From NCBI RefSeq assembly GCF_001424425.1, contig NZ_LMPT01000019.1, forward strand, positions 328,508 to 392,507: a stretch of 64,000 nt of DNA, read 5' to 3'. The notes under the pieces are model-generated. The model saw only the letters and a program-made list of their open reading frames with translations. It made no database searches and was not told the DNA's origin. Positions 34,598 through 42,909 of this stretch are shown piece after piece. Every line of letters starts with the position of its first letter. Positions within the stretch are counted from its first letter, which is position 1. The stretch comes from Acidovorax sp. Leaf191. GTDB lineage: Bacteria; Pseudomonadota; Gammaproteobacteria; Burkholderiales; Burkholderiaceae_C. A program made the position numbers and the translations under genes.

Positions 34598-35980
34598 ATG
34601 AACCGCCGCCATTTCTTCTCCGGCGCAGCCACAGCCGTGGCCGCCGCATCGGTGGGCACCGCGGCCCTGGCCGCGCTGCCCGAACCCGCCGTGCAGGCGA
34701 GCGCCGACACTGCGCCCCCGCTGCACCCGCCCACCGGCAGGCCCTACCACCCCGTGGTCACGCTCAACGGCTGGACCACGCCATGGCGCATGAACGCAGG
34801 CATCAAGGAGTTCCACCTGGTGGCCGAGCCCGTGGTGCGCGAGGTCGCCCCGGGCTTCGTCGTCAACATGTGGGGCTACAACGGCCAGAGCCCCGGCCCC
34901 ACCATCGAGGTGGTCGAGGGCGACCGCGTGCGCATCTTCGTGACCAACCGGCTGCCCGAGCACACCACCATCCACTGGCACGGCCAGCGCCTGCCCAACG
35001 GCATGGACGGCGTGGGCGGGCTCAACCAGCCGGCCATCCAGCCGGGCAAGACCTTCGTCTACGAGTTCGTGGCGCGCCGTCCCGGCACCTTCATGTACCA
35101 CCCGCATGCCGACGAAATGGTGCAGATGGCCATGGGCATGATGGGCCTGTGGATCACGCATCCCAAGGCTGCGCATCCGCTCATTGCGCCGGTGCAGCGC
35201 GACTACGCGTTCCTGCTCAACGCCTTCGACGTGGAGCCCGGCGCGCGCACCCCCAAGGTCAACACCATGCTGGACCACAACATCTGGTGCTGGAACAGCC
35301 GCGCCTTCCCGGCCATCAGCCCGCTGGTGGCGCGCCAGGGCGAGCGCGTGCGCATCCGCGTGGGCAACCTCACCATGACCAACCACCCCATCCACATCCA
35401 CGGCCACGAGTTCGAAGTCACCGGCACCGACGGCGGCCCCGTGCCGCGCAGCGCCCGCTGGCCCGAGGTGACTACCGACGTGGCCGTGGGCCAGATGCGG
35501 CAGATCGAGTTCATTGCAGACGAGCCCGGGGACTGGGCCTTTCACTGCCACAAGAGCCACCACACCATGGGCGCGATGGGGCACGACGTGCCCACCATGA
35601 TCGGCGTCCAGCATGAAGGCCTGGTCGGCCAGATCCAGAAGATCGTGCCCGACTACATGGTGATGGGCGAGCGCGGCATGGCCGACATGGGCGCGATGGA
35701 GATGCCCCTGCCGGAGAACACCTTCCCCATGATGACCGGCACCGGCCCCTATGGCCCGCTGGAGATGGGCGGCATGTTCACCACCTTCAAGGTGCGCGCC
35801 GACCAGGCGGCGGGCGACTACCGCGACCCCGGCGACTACCCGCAGCCGCCCGGCACCCAGGCCTATGAATGGCAGGGCACGCCCGCCAGCACACCCCCTG
35901 CCCCACGCACCAGCAACCCGGGCACCGCCCCGGGGGCGCCCAACGCCCGCAAGCCCGCGCCCGGCGGCCACGCGCACTGA
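34598..35980 (+). CDS. Multicopper oxidase, Tat-exported
   Basis: Probable cuprous oxidase of the periplasm; 460 residues. Twin-arginine-type signal (MNRRHFFSGA). The first cupredoxin domain has HWHG (126-129) and YHPHAD (168-170); the C-terminal one has HPIHIHGH (263-270) and HCHKSHHTMGAM (316-327). Type-1 copper ligands fit H263, C317, H322 and M327. A Met-rich stretch follows at about 353-390 (MVMGERGMADMGAMEM), as in CueO and CopA, often involved in Cu(I). It is shorter than CueO and may lack the middle domain. Followed by a cupredoxin gene 18 bases on, in the copper operon. Confidence 0.95.
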   Translation: MNRRHFFSGAATAVAAASVGTAALAALPEPAVQASADTAPPLHPPTGRPYHPVVTLNGWTTPWRMNAGIKEFHLVAEPVVREVAPGFVVNMWGYNGQSPGPTIEVVEGDRVRIFVTNRLPEHTTIHWHGQRLPNGMDGVGGLNQPAIQPGKTFVYEFVARRPGTFMYHPHADEMVQMAMGMMGLWITHPKAAHPLIAPVQRDYAFLLNAFDVEPGARTPKVNTMLDHNIWCWNSRAFPAISPLVARQGERVRIRVGNLTMTNHPIHIHGHEFEVTGTDGGPVPRSARWPEVTTDVAVGQMRQIEFIADEPGDWAFHCHKSHHTMGAMGHDVPTMIGVQHEGLVGQIQKIVPDYMVMGERGMADMGAMEMPLPENTFPMMTGTGPYGPLEMGGMFTTFKVRADQAAGDYRDPGDYPQPPGTQAYEWQGTPASTPPAPRTSNPGTAPGAPNARKPAPGGHAH

Positions 35981-35998
35981 CCACGGAGATCCATATCC

Positions 35999-36490
35999 AT
36001 GAATGCTATTCAATTGATAGCTGCTTGCGCTCTACTGGCAAGCGGTAGCGCCTCTTTTTCTCATGAAAACACACCGCACCACACCCGCAGCGCGCCCGCA
36101 GCCAAGGAGCAAAAGGCCTGGGGCATCGCAGGCGACGCCCGGGCGGTGGCCCGCACCATCACCATCCGCATGACCGACGACATGCGCTTCACGCCCAGCC
36201 GCATCGTGGTGCGTGAAGGCGAGACAGTGCGCCTGCGCGCCGAGAACAAGGGCCGGGTGCTGCACGAGATCGTGATCGGCACCCGGGCCGACCTGGATGC
36301 GCATGCCGAGCTGATGGCCAGGCACCCCGGCATGGAGCACGACGAGCCCCACATGGCCCATGTGGCCGCGGGCCGAAAGGGCGACATCGTGTGGCAGTTC
36401 AACCGCCCCGGCGAGTTCGACTTTGCCTGCCTCATTCCCGGCCACTACCAGGCAGGCATGACCGGGACCATCACGGTGAGCCCCCCCTGA
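35999..36490 (+). CDS. Plastocyanin/azurin-like copper protein
   Basis: 163 residues, periplasmic. A cupredoxin fold is at about 50-162 with type-1 ligands H89 (VLHEIVIG), C144, H149 and M154 (CLIPGHYQAGM). A copper store or electron carrier for the oxidase is likely. The signal peptide (about 1-21) is encoded by a dispersed repeat copy (36004-36068), which sets it apart in base composition from the rest. GGAG lies before the ATG. In the copper operon, followed by a family-B repeat fragment. Confidence 0.93.
   Translation: MNAIQLIAACALLASGSASFSHENTPHHTRSAPAAKEQKAWGIAGDARAVARTITIRMTDDMRFTPSRIVVREGETVRLRAENKGRVLHEIVIGTRADLDAHAELMARHPGMEHDEPHMAHVAAGRKGDIVWQFNRPGEFDFACLIPGHYQAGMTGTITVSPP
36004..36068 (+). 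repeat. Dispersed repeat family A, copy 5, coding for a signal peptide
   Basis: Plus strand: GCTATTCAATTGATAGCTG, CTTGCGCTCTACTGGCAAGCG, GTAGCGCCTC, then TTTTTCTCATGAAAAC. All boxes of the family are in order. Its reading frame gives the hydrophobic IQLIAACALLASGSA of the cupredoxin signal peptide. Confidence 0.75.
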
Positions 36491-36540
36491 GGCGCTGCGC
36501 GCCTTCCCCCAGAGGGGGACGCCACCGGTGGCCCGGCAAA
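36485..36540 (+). repeat. Partial copy of repeat family B after the cupredoxin gene
   Basis: Contains the CCCCTGAGGCGC, GCGCCTTCCCCC and GGGGGACGCCACC boxes of family B in order, without the remainder. It sits directly after the cupredoxin stop, as copy 1 lies after other genes. Confidence 0.5.
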
Positions 36541-36653
36541 GCCGGTTCCACGGTGGCACTGGCGTTGTGCTGTGCCGGTTTAGACCGGCGGTAGCGCACT
36601 GAGGTCCCACGGACACGGAACATTCACGAACGCAGAGAGAAAGAAGGCATCCC

Positions 36654-37148
36654 ATGCAACACCCCACAACCGGCAACCGCCGCACCTGGCTGGCCCGCAG
36701 CGTGGGCCTGCTCGTCGCAGGCGCCCTGCCCCTGGCCACACCTGCAGCGGCCCCCACCCCCCTGGAAGTCTGGAAAGACCCGAACTGCGGCTGCTGCCAG
36801 GACTGGCTGGACCACATGCAGGCCCATGGTTTTGCCGTGAAGGTCCATGACACGGGCAACAACGCCGTGCGCGCCCGCCTGGGCCTGCCGCCCCGGCTGG
36901 GCTCGTGCCACACCGCGCTGGTGGGCGGCTATGTGGTCGAAGGCCATGTGCCCGCCAGCGACGTGCGCGCCCTGCTGCAGCAAAAGCCCAAGGCGCTGGG
37001 CCTGGCGGTGCCCGGCATGCCGGTGGGCTCGCCCGGCATGGACGGCGCCGCCTACGGCAACCGCCGCGACCCGTACGACGTGCTGCTGGTGCTGCGGGAC
37101 GGCAGCACCCGCGTGTTCAACAGCTACCACCGCAAGGCATCCACATGA
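36654..37148 (+). CDS. DUF411 metal-binding protein
   Basis: 164 residues, exported (signal about 1-33). The CGCC-type Cys motif is in WKDPNCGCCQDWLDHM (Cys45, 47, 48), followed by the conserved GSCHTALVGGYVVEGHVPA, given in part, and KALGLAVPGMPVGSPGM. DUF411 proteins occur with copper and other soft-metal resistance genes and likely bind Cu(I) through these Cys residues. Its stop overlaps the ATG of the CusF-like gene (ATGA). Confidence 0.92.
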   Translation: MQHPTTGNRRTWLARSVGLLVAGALPLATPAAAPTPLEVWKDPNCGCCQDWLDHMQAHGFAVKVHDTGNNAVRARLGLPPRLGSCHTALVGGYVVEGHVPASDVRALLQQKPKALGLAVPGMPVGSPGMDGAAYGNRRDPYDVLLVLRDGSTRVFNSYHRKAST

Positions 37149-37549
37149 CGAACATCGCCATCACCCTGGCCGCCAGCCTGCTGATCCTGGCGTCGGCTCC
37201 TGTCCTCGCGCAGGCCCCGGCACAGGCCTCTGCAGCCACGGCGAGCGACAGCCACAGCGCCCAGGGCGCCCACGGCACCCACAGCACCGACGGCGCGCAG
37301 CAGCCGGCATCGGCGGCCGCACAGGCACCGCTGAGCGAGGGCGAGATCACCCGCTGGGACCCGCGGACCCTGCGCGTCACGCTGCGCCACGGCGAGATCC
37401 AGAACCTGCAGATGCCGCCCATGACCATGGTGTTCCGCGTGCAGGACGCGGGCGTGGTGGGCAGCCTGCAGGCGGGCGACAAGGTGCGGTTCCGGGCCGA
37501 GCAGGTGGGCGGTGCCTACCATGTGGTGCACATCGAAAAGGCGCCATGA
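37145..37549 (+). CDS. CusF-like periplasmic copper-binding protein
   Basis: 134 residues with a signal peptide (about 1-22) and a His/Ser/Ala linker. CusF domain about 65-132: GEITRWDPRTLRVTLRHG, then NLQMPPMTMVF. Compared with E. coli CusF (H36, W44, M47, M49), H82, M93 and M95 are in register. The Trp that caps copper by a cation-pi contact is replaced by Met90, giving a four-sulphur/His-type site. It may carry Cu(I) to the TolC-type exporter or oxidase. Last gene of the block, 66 bases before the P1 peptidase gene. Confidence 0.92.
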   Translation: MTNIAITLAASLLILASAPVLAQAPAQASAATASDSHSAQGAHGTHSTDGAQQPASAAAQAPLSEGEITRWDPRTLRVTLRHGEIQNLQMPPMTMVFRVQDAGVVGSLQAGDKVRFRAEQVGGAYHVVHIEKAP

Positions 37550-37615
37550 CCTGGGCCGCCGGGCATTGACGCAGCGCCAGCGCGGCGCGGCACCAGGGCT
37601 CCATAATCGGCAGCC

Positions 37616-38623
37616 ATGAGTTCCCACGCACTGGCCGGCGACGCCGGCAGCATCACCCGCGTGGCCGGCATCGAAGTCGGCCACTTCACCGAAACCCGCC
37701 GCCCCACCGGCTGCACCGTGATCATGACCCGCGACGGCGCCGTGGGCGGCGTGGACGTGCGCGGCGCAGCGCCCGGCACCCGCGAGACCGACCTGCTCGA
37801 CCCCTCCAACCTGGTGGACAAGGTGCACGCCATCATGCTGGCCGGCGGCAGCGCCTGGGGGCTTGATGCGGCCAGCGGCGCGGTGCGCTGGCTGGAGGAG
37901 CGTGGCATCGGCTTCGACGTAGCCGTGGGCCGCCTGCCCATCGTGCCGGGGGCCGTGCTGTTCGACCTGCTGGTGGGCGACATGCGCATCCGCCCCGATG
38001 CAGCAGCCGGCTACGCGGCGTGCGACGCCGCCTCCACCGCCGACCCGGCCGAAGGCAACGTGGGCGCGGGCACGGGCGCGGCGCTGGGCAAAATCTTCGG
38101 CATACAGCGCGCGATGAAAGGCGGCATCGGCACCGCGTCCGTCACGGTGGATGGCGTGACGGTGGGCGCGCTCATTGCCTGCAATGCGCTGGGCGACGTG
38201 GTGGACCCCGACACCGCCCAGGTGATCGCCGGCGCCCGCACCGACGACGGCCTGCGCCTGCGCGACACGCGCCGCGCCCTGCTGCGGGGCGACCCGCCCC
38301 AGCCCCTGCTGGCGGGCACCAACACCACCATCGGCGTGGTCGCCACCGACGCCGTCATCACCAAGGTACAGGCGCACCGCCTGGCCGTGGCTGCGCACGA
38401 CGGCCTGGCGCGCAGCATCAACCCGGTGCACACCATGTCCGACGGCGACACGCTCTTCAGCCTGGGCACCGGCCGCGCCGGCAAGAGCCTGGGCATGATG
38501 GTGCTGGCCACCATGGCGGCAGAAGCCACCGCCATCGCCACCGCGCGCGCTGCGCGCGCTGCGCGGTCCATCACGACGGCCGAAGGGCTCTACCTGCCTT
38601 GCGCGGGCGACCTGGGTCGATGA
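37616..38623 (+). CDS. P1 family peptidase (DmpA/NylC-like, peptidase S58/P1)
   Basis: 335 residues, N-terminal-nucleophile type that cleaves itself into two chains. The self-cleavage site fits LLAGTNTTIGVV: N236/T237, with Thr237 as the new N-terminal nucleophile, as in the Asn-Thr cut of the nylon-oligomer hydrolase NylC. Conserved stretches are AIMLAGGSAWGLDAASG, VPGAVLFDL and GNVGAGTGA. Typical activities are aminopeptidase or beta-aminopeptidase on small amides. No signal peptide. It follows the copper block at short distance but has no obvious role there. Confidence 0.92.
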   Translation: MSSHALAGDAGSITRVAGIEVGHFTETRRPTGCTVIMTRDGAVGGVDVRGAAPGTRETDLLDPSNLVDKVHAIMLAGGSAWGLDAASGAVRWLEERGIGFDVAVGRLPIVPGAVLFDLLVGDMRIRPDAAAGYAACDAASTADPAEGNVGAGTGAALGKIFGIQRAMKGGIGTASVTVDGVTVGALIACNALGDVVDPDTAQVIAGARTDDGLRLRDTRRALLRGDPPQPLLAGTNTTIGVVATDAVITKVQAHRLAVAAHDGLARSINPVHTMSDGDTLFSLGTGRAGKSLGMMVLATMAAEATAIATARAARAARSITTAEGLYLPCAGDLGR

Positions 38624-38772
38624 ATGGCCGGGCGCCGCCGCCCTGCTCCTGTCTTCTCCATACCGCCGCGCCGAGCACCTGCATGCCGGCGTGCGCGATC
38701 CGGTAGCTCAGCCGGTCGGCCACCCGGGGGCCGAAGCATTCACAGACCCAATGCCACGGTGGTTGGAAGCGT

Positions 38773-39963
38773 TCACATGCGTCCCGTGCGGCCGGCGCGC
38801 CGCGCGCTGCGCCGGGCCAGCCACAGCACCACGCCCGTCACGCAAAGCACCGTCACCGCCACACCCAGCACGGTCACCAGGATGCGCCCCGGCAGCCCCG
38901 CGATGCGCCCGGAGTGCAGCGGAAACTGCAGGCGCATGAACAGGTCTCCCGCGCTGCCCTCGCCCGGCACGCGCTGCCCGGCCAGGGCGCCGGTATCGCC
39001 GTCGAAGTACAGGCGCGGCGGGCCCAGGCCCGCCCGGCTGACGCCGGGCACGTAGAAATCGACGCCATACAGGCCGAACGCAGGCCGGTAGGTCAAAAAG
39101 CCCGGCGGGTCGGGCCAGCCGCGGCGCAGGCCTTCGGCGCGCGCACGCTCCACGATCTCGGCCTTGTCGACGGCTGGTGGCACGGCGCGCTGCGCGGGGC
39201 CGCGCGGTACCCGGTCATCGAAGGGGCTCGGGCTGGTGCGCGAGACCAGGTTGACCAGCGGCTCCATCACCTCGTCGTGCAGGTTCATCGCCACCGACGA
39301 GACGGCCAGCACCAGCATGAGCGCCCAGGTCCACACGCCGCCCGAGCGGTGCAGGTCGAAGTTGATCGCCTGCCCGCCCCGCGCCCACCGGAATCGCAGC
39401 GACTTGCGCCAGGCCGACAGGCGCGGGAACGACAGCCACAGCGCGATGAAGCAGTCCACCGTCCACAGCATCGCCACCGCGCCCAGAAACCACACCGCCC
39501 AGTCCACACCCCAGGCGCGCGGCAGGAACAGGGTGTGGTGCAGCTTGTACAGAAAGGGCACGATGTTCTCGCGCGCCAGCGACGCCTCGCCCCAGGTGCG
39601 CCGGCCCTGCAACTGCGCGGTGGCAGGGTGCACGGCGATCTGGTCGAACCCCAGCGTGTACGGCTTGCCGGTGGCGGGGTCGGCGCGGGGCTCCACCATC
39701 ATCACCAGTGTCTGCCCCGGCGGCGCGGCCAGGGGCAGAAAGCTCACCTGCCATTGCGGGTGCGCGGCCTCCACGCGGCGCGCGACTTCGGTGGCGGTCA
39801 GCCGCGGCGCGTCCGAGGGGACCGCACGGTGAAAGCCGGGGTTGAGCCAGCGGTCGAGTTCATGCTCCCACGCGATGACGGAGCCCGTGAGCCCGGCCAC
39901 CGCCAGGAACACGGTCATGAACAGGCCCACCCAGCGGTGCAGGAGTACCAGCAGCTTGCGCAT
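38773..39963 (-). CDS. PepSY-associated TM (iron-uptake factor-like) protein
   Basis: 396 residues from MRKLLVLLHRW. Four TM segments: about 9-30 (LLHRWVGLFMTVFLAVAGLTG, given in part), 155-185, 227-250 and 355-385. Long periplasmic loops lie between them, and the C-terminus is basic (LARRSARRAG). It belongs to the PepSY_TM group often found beside TonB receptors and siderophore reductases, where it may help release or reduce iron from siderophores. Its start is separated from the receptor gene by a copy of repeat B, yet it is on the same strand and probably in the operon. Confidence 0.9.
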   Translation of the reverse strand: MRKLLVLLHRWVGLFMTVFLAVAGLTGSVIAWEHELDRWLNPGFHRAVPSDAPRLTATEVARRVEAAHPQWQVSFLPLAAPPGQTLVMMVEPRADPATGKPYTLGFDQIAVHPATAQLQGRRTWGEASLARENIVPFLYKLHHTLFLPRAWGVDWAVWFLGAVAMLWTVDCFIALWLSFPRLSAWRKSLRFRWARGGQAINFDLHRSGGVWTWALMLVLAVSSVAMNLHDEVMEPLVNLVSRTSPSPFDDRVPRGPAQRAVPPAVDKAEIVERARAEGLRRGWPDPPGFLTYRPAFGLYGVDFYVPGVSRAGLGPPRLYFDGDTGALAGQRVPGEGSAGDLFMRLQFPLHSGRIAGLPGRILVTVLGVAVTVLCVTGVVLWLARRSARRAGRTGRM

Positions 39964-40024
39964 CAATTTGTCCGATGGAGGTCGCACCCGCCTGAGGCCT
40001 GCGCGCTGGGCGAGGCCCACGCCA

Positions 40025-40151
40025 GCGACCGCCGCGCAAGGGCCGCCCCAGCTGCACAGCAGCGTTTCACGTGCGTGCGCTGGCGGTGTCCCCTTTCCCG
40101 AATGGCGCAGCCATTCGAGAGAAGGGGGAAGGCGCGAAGCGACTCAGGGGG
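40025..40151. repeat. Dispersed repeat family B, copy 2 (intergenic, receptor-PepSY gap)
   Basis: 127 bp with the same boxes as the copy at 11246-11373, differing at only scattered positions. It includes the GAATGGCGCAGCCATTC palindrome, which could form a hairpin in the transcript. It lies between the TonB receptor stop and the PepSY gene start and could dampen read-through. Confidence 0.85.
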
Positions 40152-40156
40152 ATGCT

Positions 40157-42727
40157 TTAGAACCGGTACGCGGCGGCCACCCGCACCTCACGCCCAAACC
40201 CCAGCGCGCAGAACTGCGCACCGCCCCGGAAGGTGTTGCACTGGGTCTTGTAGCGCTTGTCGGCCAGGTTGGTCACGTTGACCGACAGGCGCCAGGCGCC
40301 GACGTCGTAGGCGGCCATGGCGTCGAACAAGGTGTAGCTGTCGTTCATGGGCAGCGGGCCGGTGGCCACGCGCAGCTCGCCGGGCGCGGCGCTGATGTGG
40401 CGCGCGCCCAGGGCCAGCTCCAGCGGGCCGCGTTGGTACTTGCCCCAGAGCGACGCCACGTGCTCGGGCGTGGCGCCGGGGCGCTCGCCCACTTCCAGGG
40501 CGTTGTTGCTGCGGGTGACCTTGGCGTTCAGGTACGTGTACGCGCCGATCACCGAGAAGCCGCCGCCCACATCGCCCGAGCCCTGCAGTTCCAGCCCGCG
40601 GCTGCGCACTTCGCCGGTCTGCACGTCAAAGCGCGGATTGATGGTGGACGGCGTGCGCACGTTGCGCTTGCGCAGGTCGAACGCCGCGGCGCTGAGCGTG
40701 TAGCCCGCGTTGGCCGGCGCATAGCGCACGCCCACCTCGGCTTGTTTCGCCGTCTCGGGCTCGTACGGCGCGCCGTTGGCGTCCACTGCCGTCACGGTGG
40801 TCAGCGGCGGCTGGAAGGCGGTGTTGAAGCTCACGTACGGCGCCAGGCCGTTGGGCGCCAGGTAGATGGCGCCGGCCCGGCCGGTGAAGGCGCTGTCGCG
40901 CCGGTCCACATGCGTGGTGGCGAAGGGCGCGGTGCCGGTCAGCCGCGCGTCGTACCTGGTGTCGATGTGCGCCGTGTCGTAGCGGCCGCCCAGGCTGACC
41001 ACCCAGCGCTCGGAGAGCTTGATCTGGTCCTGCAGGTACAGGCCCACCTGGTTATTGCGCGCCAGGGCCCGGTCGCTCAGGAAGTTGTCGGCCCAGTCGG
41101 GCTGCACGTACACGGGGTTCACCAGGTCGATGGGCGCCACCGCGCCGTTGAGCGACTGGATGCGCCAGTCGAGCTTGGAGTGGTAGTAGTCCAGGCCCGC
41201 CAGCAGCTGGTGCGAGACGTCACCGCTTTTCAAGCGCGCCTCCAGGTGGGTGTCCACCACCAGGGTCTTTTCGGCATCGGGCCGCACCATGGCCAGGCGC
41301 GCCATGCTGCGCTGGTCGGCCAGCAGGCCTCGGTTGCGCATCTCCAGGCGGTGGTTGCTGCCATCGAGGTAGCGCAGGTTGTGGCGCACCGTCAGCGCGT
41401 CGTTGAAGGAATGCTCGAGCAGGTAGCCCAGCGAGTACGCGCGCTTGTGGTGGCCGGAGCCGGCGCCGTTGACGTTGATGCGCTCGTTGGCTGCGCCGAA
41501 CGGCGTGTTGCGGTAGTAGGGAATGACGTAGCCGGTGTCGTCATCCTGGTAGTGGGCCAGCAGCGTGAGCGTGGTGCGGTCGCCCTGCAGGGTGAGCGCC
41601 GGAGCCACGTAGGTGCGGTCGGCGCGCAGGCCGTCCCATTGCGTGCCGGCCTCACGCCCCAGCACCGTGAGGCGGCCGAGCACGGTGCCCGATGCGTTGA
41701 GCGCGCCGCCGATGTCGGCAGTGACCTGGCGCCGGTCATGGCTGCCCAGCTCCAGCCCCACCTCGCGCTGCATGCCGGCACGCGGGCGCTTGGTCACGGC
41801 GTTGATGAGACCGCCCGGGGCCGACTGGCCGTACAGCACCGAGGCCGGGCCGTGCACCACCTCCAGCCGCTCCAGGCCATAAGGCTCCAGGTTGGTCATG
41901 AAGCCGTTGTGGATGAGGCGCATGCCGTCGCGGTACAGGCCGGTGCCGGTGAGGTAGAAGCCGCGCACCGAGACGTCATCGTCGGTGATGCCGTAGTCCG
42001 CGGGGCGCACGCCCGCGCTGTAGCGCACGGCCTCGGCCACGCTGGAAATCGCCTGGTCGCGGATCTGCGCGGCCCCGATGGTGGAGACCTGCTGCGGGGT
42101 CTCCAGCACGGGCACGTCCATCTTGGTGGCGCCCGCGCCGCGCGTGGCGCGGTAGCCCTCCACCGGGCCCCAGGCGGATTCGCGCTCGGCCGTCACGCGC
42201 ACGGCGGGCAACTGGGTGTCGGTGCCGGATGGCGACGACGCTGCGGCCGGACTGGCGGCTGCGCGGCGCAGCGTGTAGCCGCCACCCGAGCGCGCCACCG
42301 CCTCCAGGCCCGTGCCTGCCAGCAGCCGAACAAAGCCTTGTTCCACCGCCACGCTGCCCTGCAGCCCCGTGCTGCGCAGGCCGTCGGTCAGCGCAGGCTC
42401 GAACGACAGCGTGACGCCCGCAGCCCCCGCAAAGCGCGACAGCGCCGGGCCCAGGGGGCCTGCGGGAATGTCGTAAGTACGCGGTGCGGGGGCGGCCACG
42501 GAGCCTGCAGCGCCGGCGCCAGATGACTGGGCTCCTTGGGCCATGGCTTGGAATGGCAGTGAGGAGGCCGTCAGAGCCAGGCCGAGGCACAGTGCCTGTG
42601 CGGCGCGTGCGGGCGCTGTGGCCACAGCAGGGCGTGGATGGTGGTGGGCCAGCGGCGGCTGGCCGCGCAAAGCGTGCGGCAGGTGCGGCAGGTGCGGCAG
42701 GTGCGATGCGTGTGATGGGTGCGCCAT
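40157..42727 (-). CDS. TonB-dependent siderophore receptor with signalling (STN) domain
   Basis: Outer-membrane iron(III)-siderophore transporter of the FpvA/FecA transducer type; 856 residues. GAGGAGA precedes the ATG. An unusual His-Leu-Pro-rich N-terminus precedes the signal core (LCLGLALTASSLPFQAMAQ). STN domain about 90-150 (TYDIPAGPLGPALSRFAG). A TonB-box-like LPAVRVTAE precedes the plug (PQQVSTIGAAQIRDQA). The 22-strand barrel ends VRVAAAYRF with terminal Phe. With fecI and fecR upstream on the same strand it should report siderophore binding to the anti-sigma factor. Substrate unknown. Confidence 0.96.
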   Translation of the reverse strand: MAHPSHASHLPHLPHLPHALRGQPPLAHHHPRPAVATAPARAAQALCLGLALTASSLPFQAMAQGAQSSGAGAAGSVAAPAPRTYDIPAGPLGPALSRFAGAAGVTLSFEPALTDGLRSTGLQGSVAVEQGFVRLLAGTGLEAVARSGGGYTLRRAAASPAAASSPSGTDTQLPAVRVTAERESAWGPVEGYRATRGAGATKMDVPVLETPQQVSTIGAAQIRDQAISSVAEAVRYSAGVRPADYGITDDDVSVRGFYLTGTGLYRDGMRLIHNGFMTNLEPYGLERLEVVHGPASVLYGQSAPGGLINAVTKRPRAGMQREVGLELGSHDRRQVTADIGGALNASGTVLGRLTVLGREAGTQWDGLRADRTYVAPALTLQGDRTTLTLLAHYQDDDTGYVIPYYRNTPFGAANERINVNGAGSGHHKRAYSLGYLLEHSFNDALTVRHNLRYLDGSNHRLEMRNRGLLADQRSMARLAMVRPDAEKTLVVDTHLEARLKSGDVSHQLLAGLDYYHSKLDWRIQSLNGAVAPIDLVNPVYVQPDWADNFLSDRALARNNQVGLYLQDQIKLSERWVVSLGGRYDTAHIDTRYDARLTGTAPFATTHVDRRDSAFTGRAGAIYLAPNGLAPYVSFNTAFQPPLTTVTAVDANGAPYEPETAKQAEVGVRYAPANAGYTLSAAAFDLRKRNVRTPSTINPRFDVQTGEVRSRGLELQGSGDVGGGFSVIGAYTYLNAKVTRSNNALEVGERPGATPEHVASLWGKYQRGPLELALGARHISAAPGELRVATGPLPMNDSYTLFDAMAAYDVGAWRLSVNVTNLADKRYKTQCNTFRGGAQFCALGFGREVRVAAAYRF
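42675..42703. repeat. 9-bp tandem repeat in the receptor N-terminal coding region
   Basis: The unit GTGCGGCAG occurs three times in a row (plus-strand reading), giving the HLPHLPHLP pattern in the receptor's signal region. Such runs are prone to copy-number change; the unit length keeps the frame. Confidence 0.7.
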
Positions 42728-42909
42728 GCGCGTTCTCCTCGGAGTTGGTATCGGTCAGAAAGCGGTGTTCCGATACCTGCCGTGTGAACGCGAAGAAAGT
42801 GACACGGTCTTCATGATATTTTTCAAAAGCCGTCCATGGCGATGGACCCCATGCCCCGAACACCCCTCCCCTCGCCGTACGCCGCGACCGGTCGCAGGGC
42901 CGGGCCTCG

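Noticed and set aside
42675-42703. CRISPR-like short repeats in the receptor gene
   Set aside because: The unit is 9 bp, tandem without spacers, and inside a coding region.
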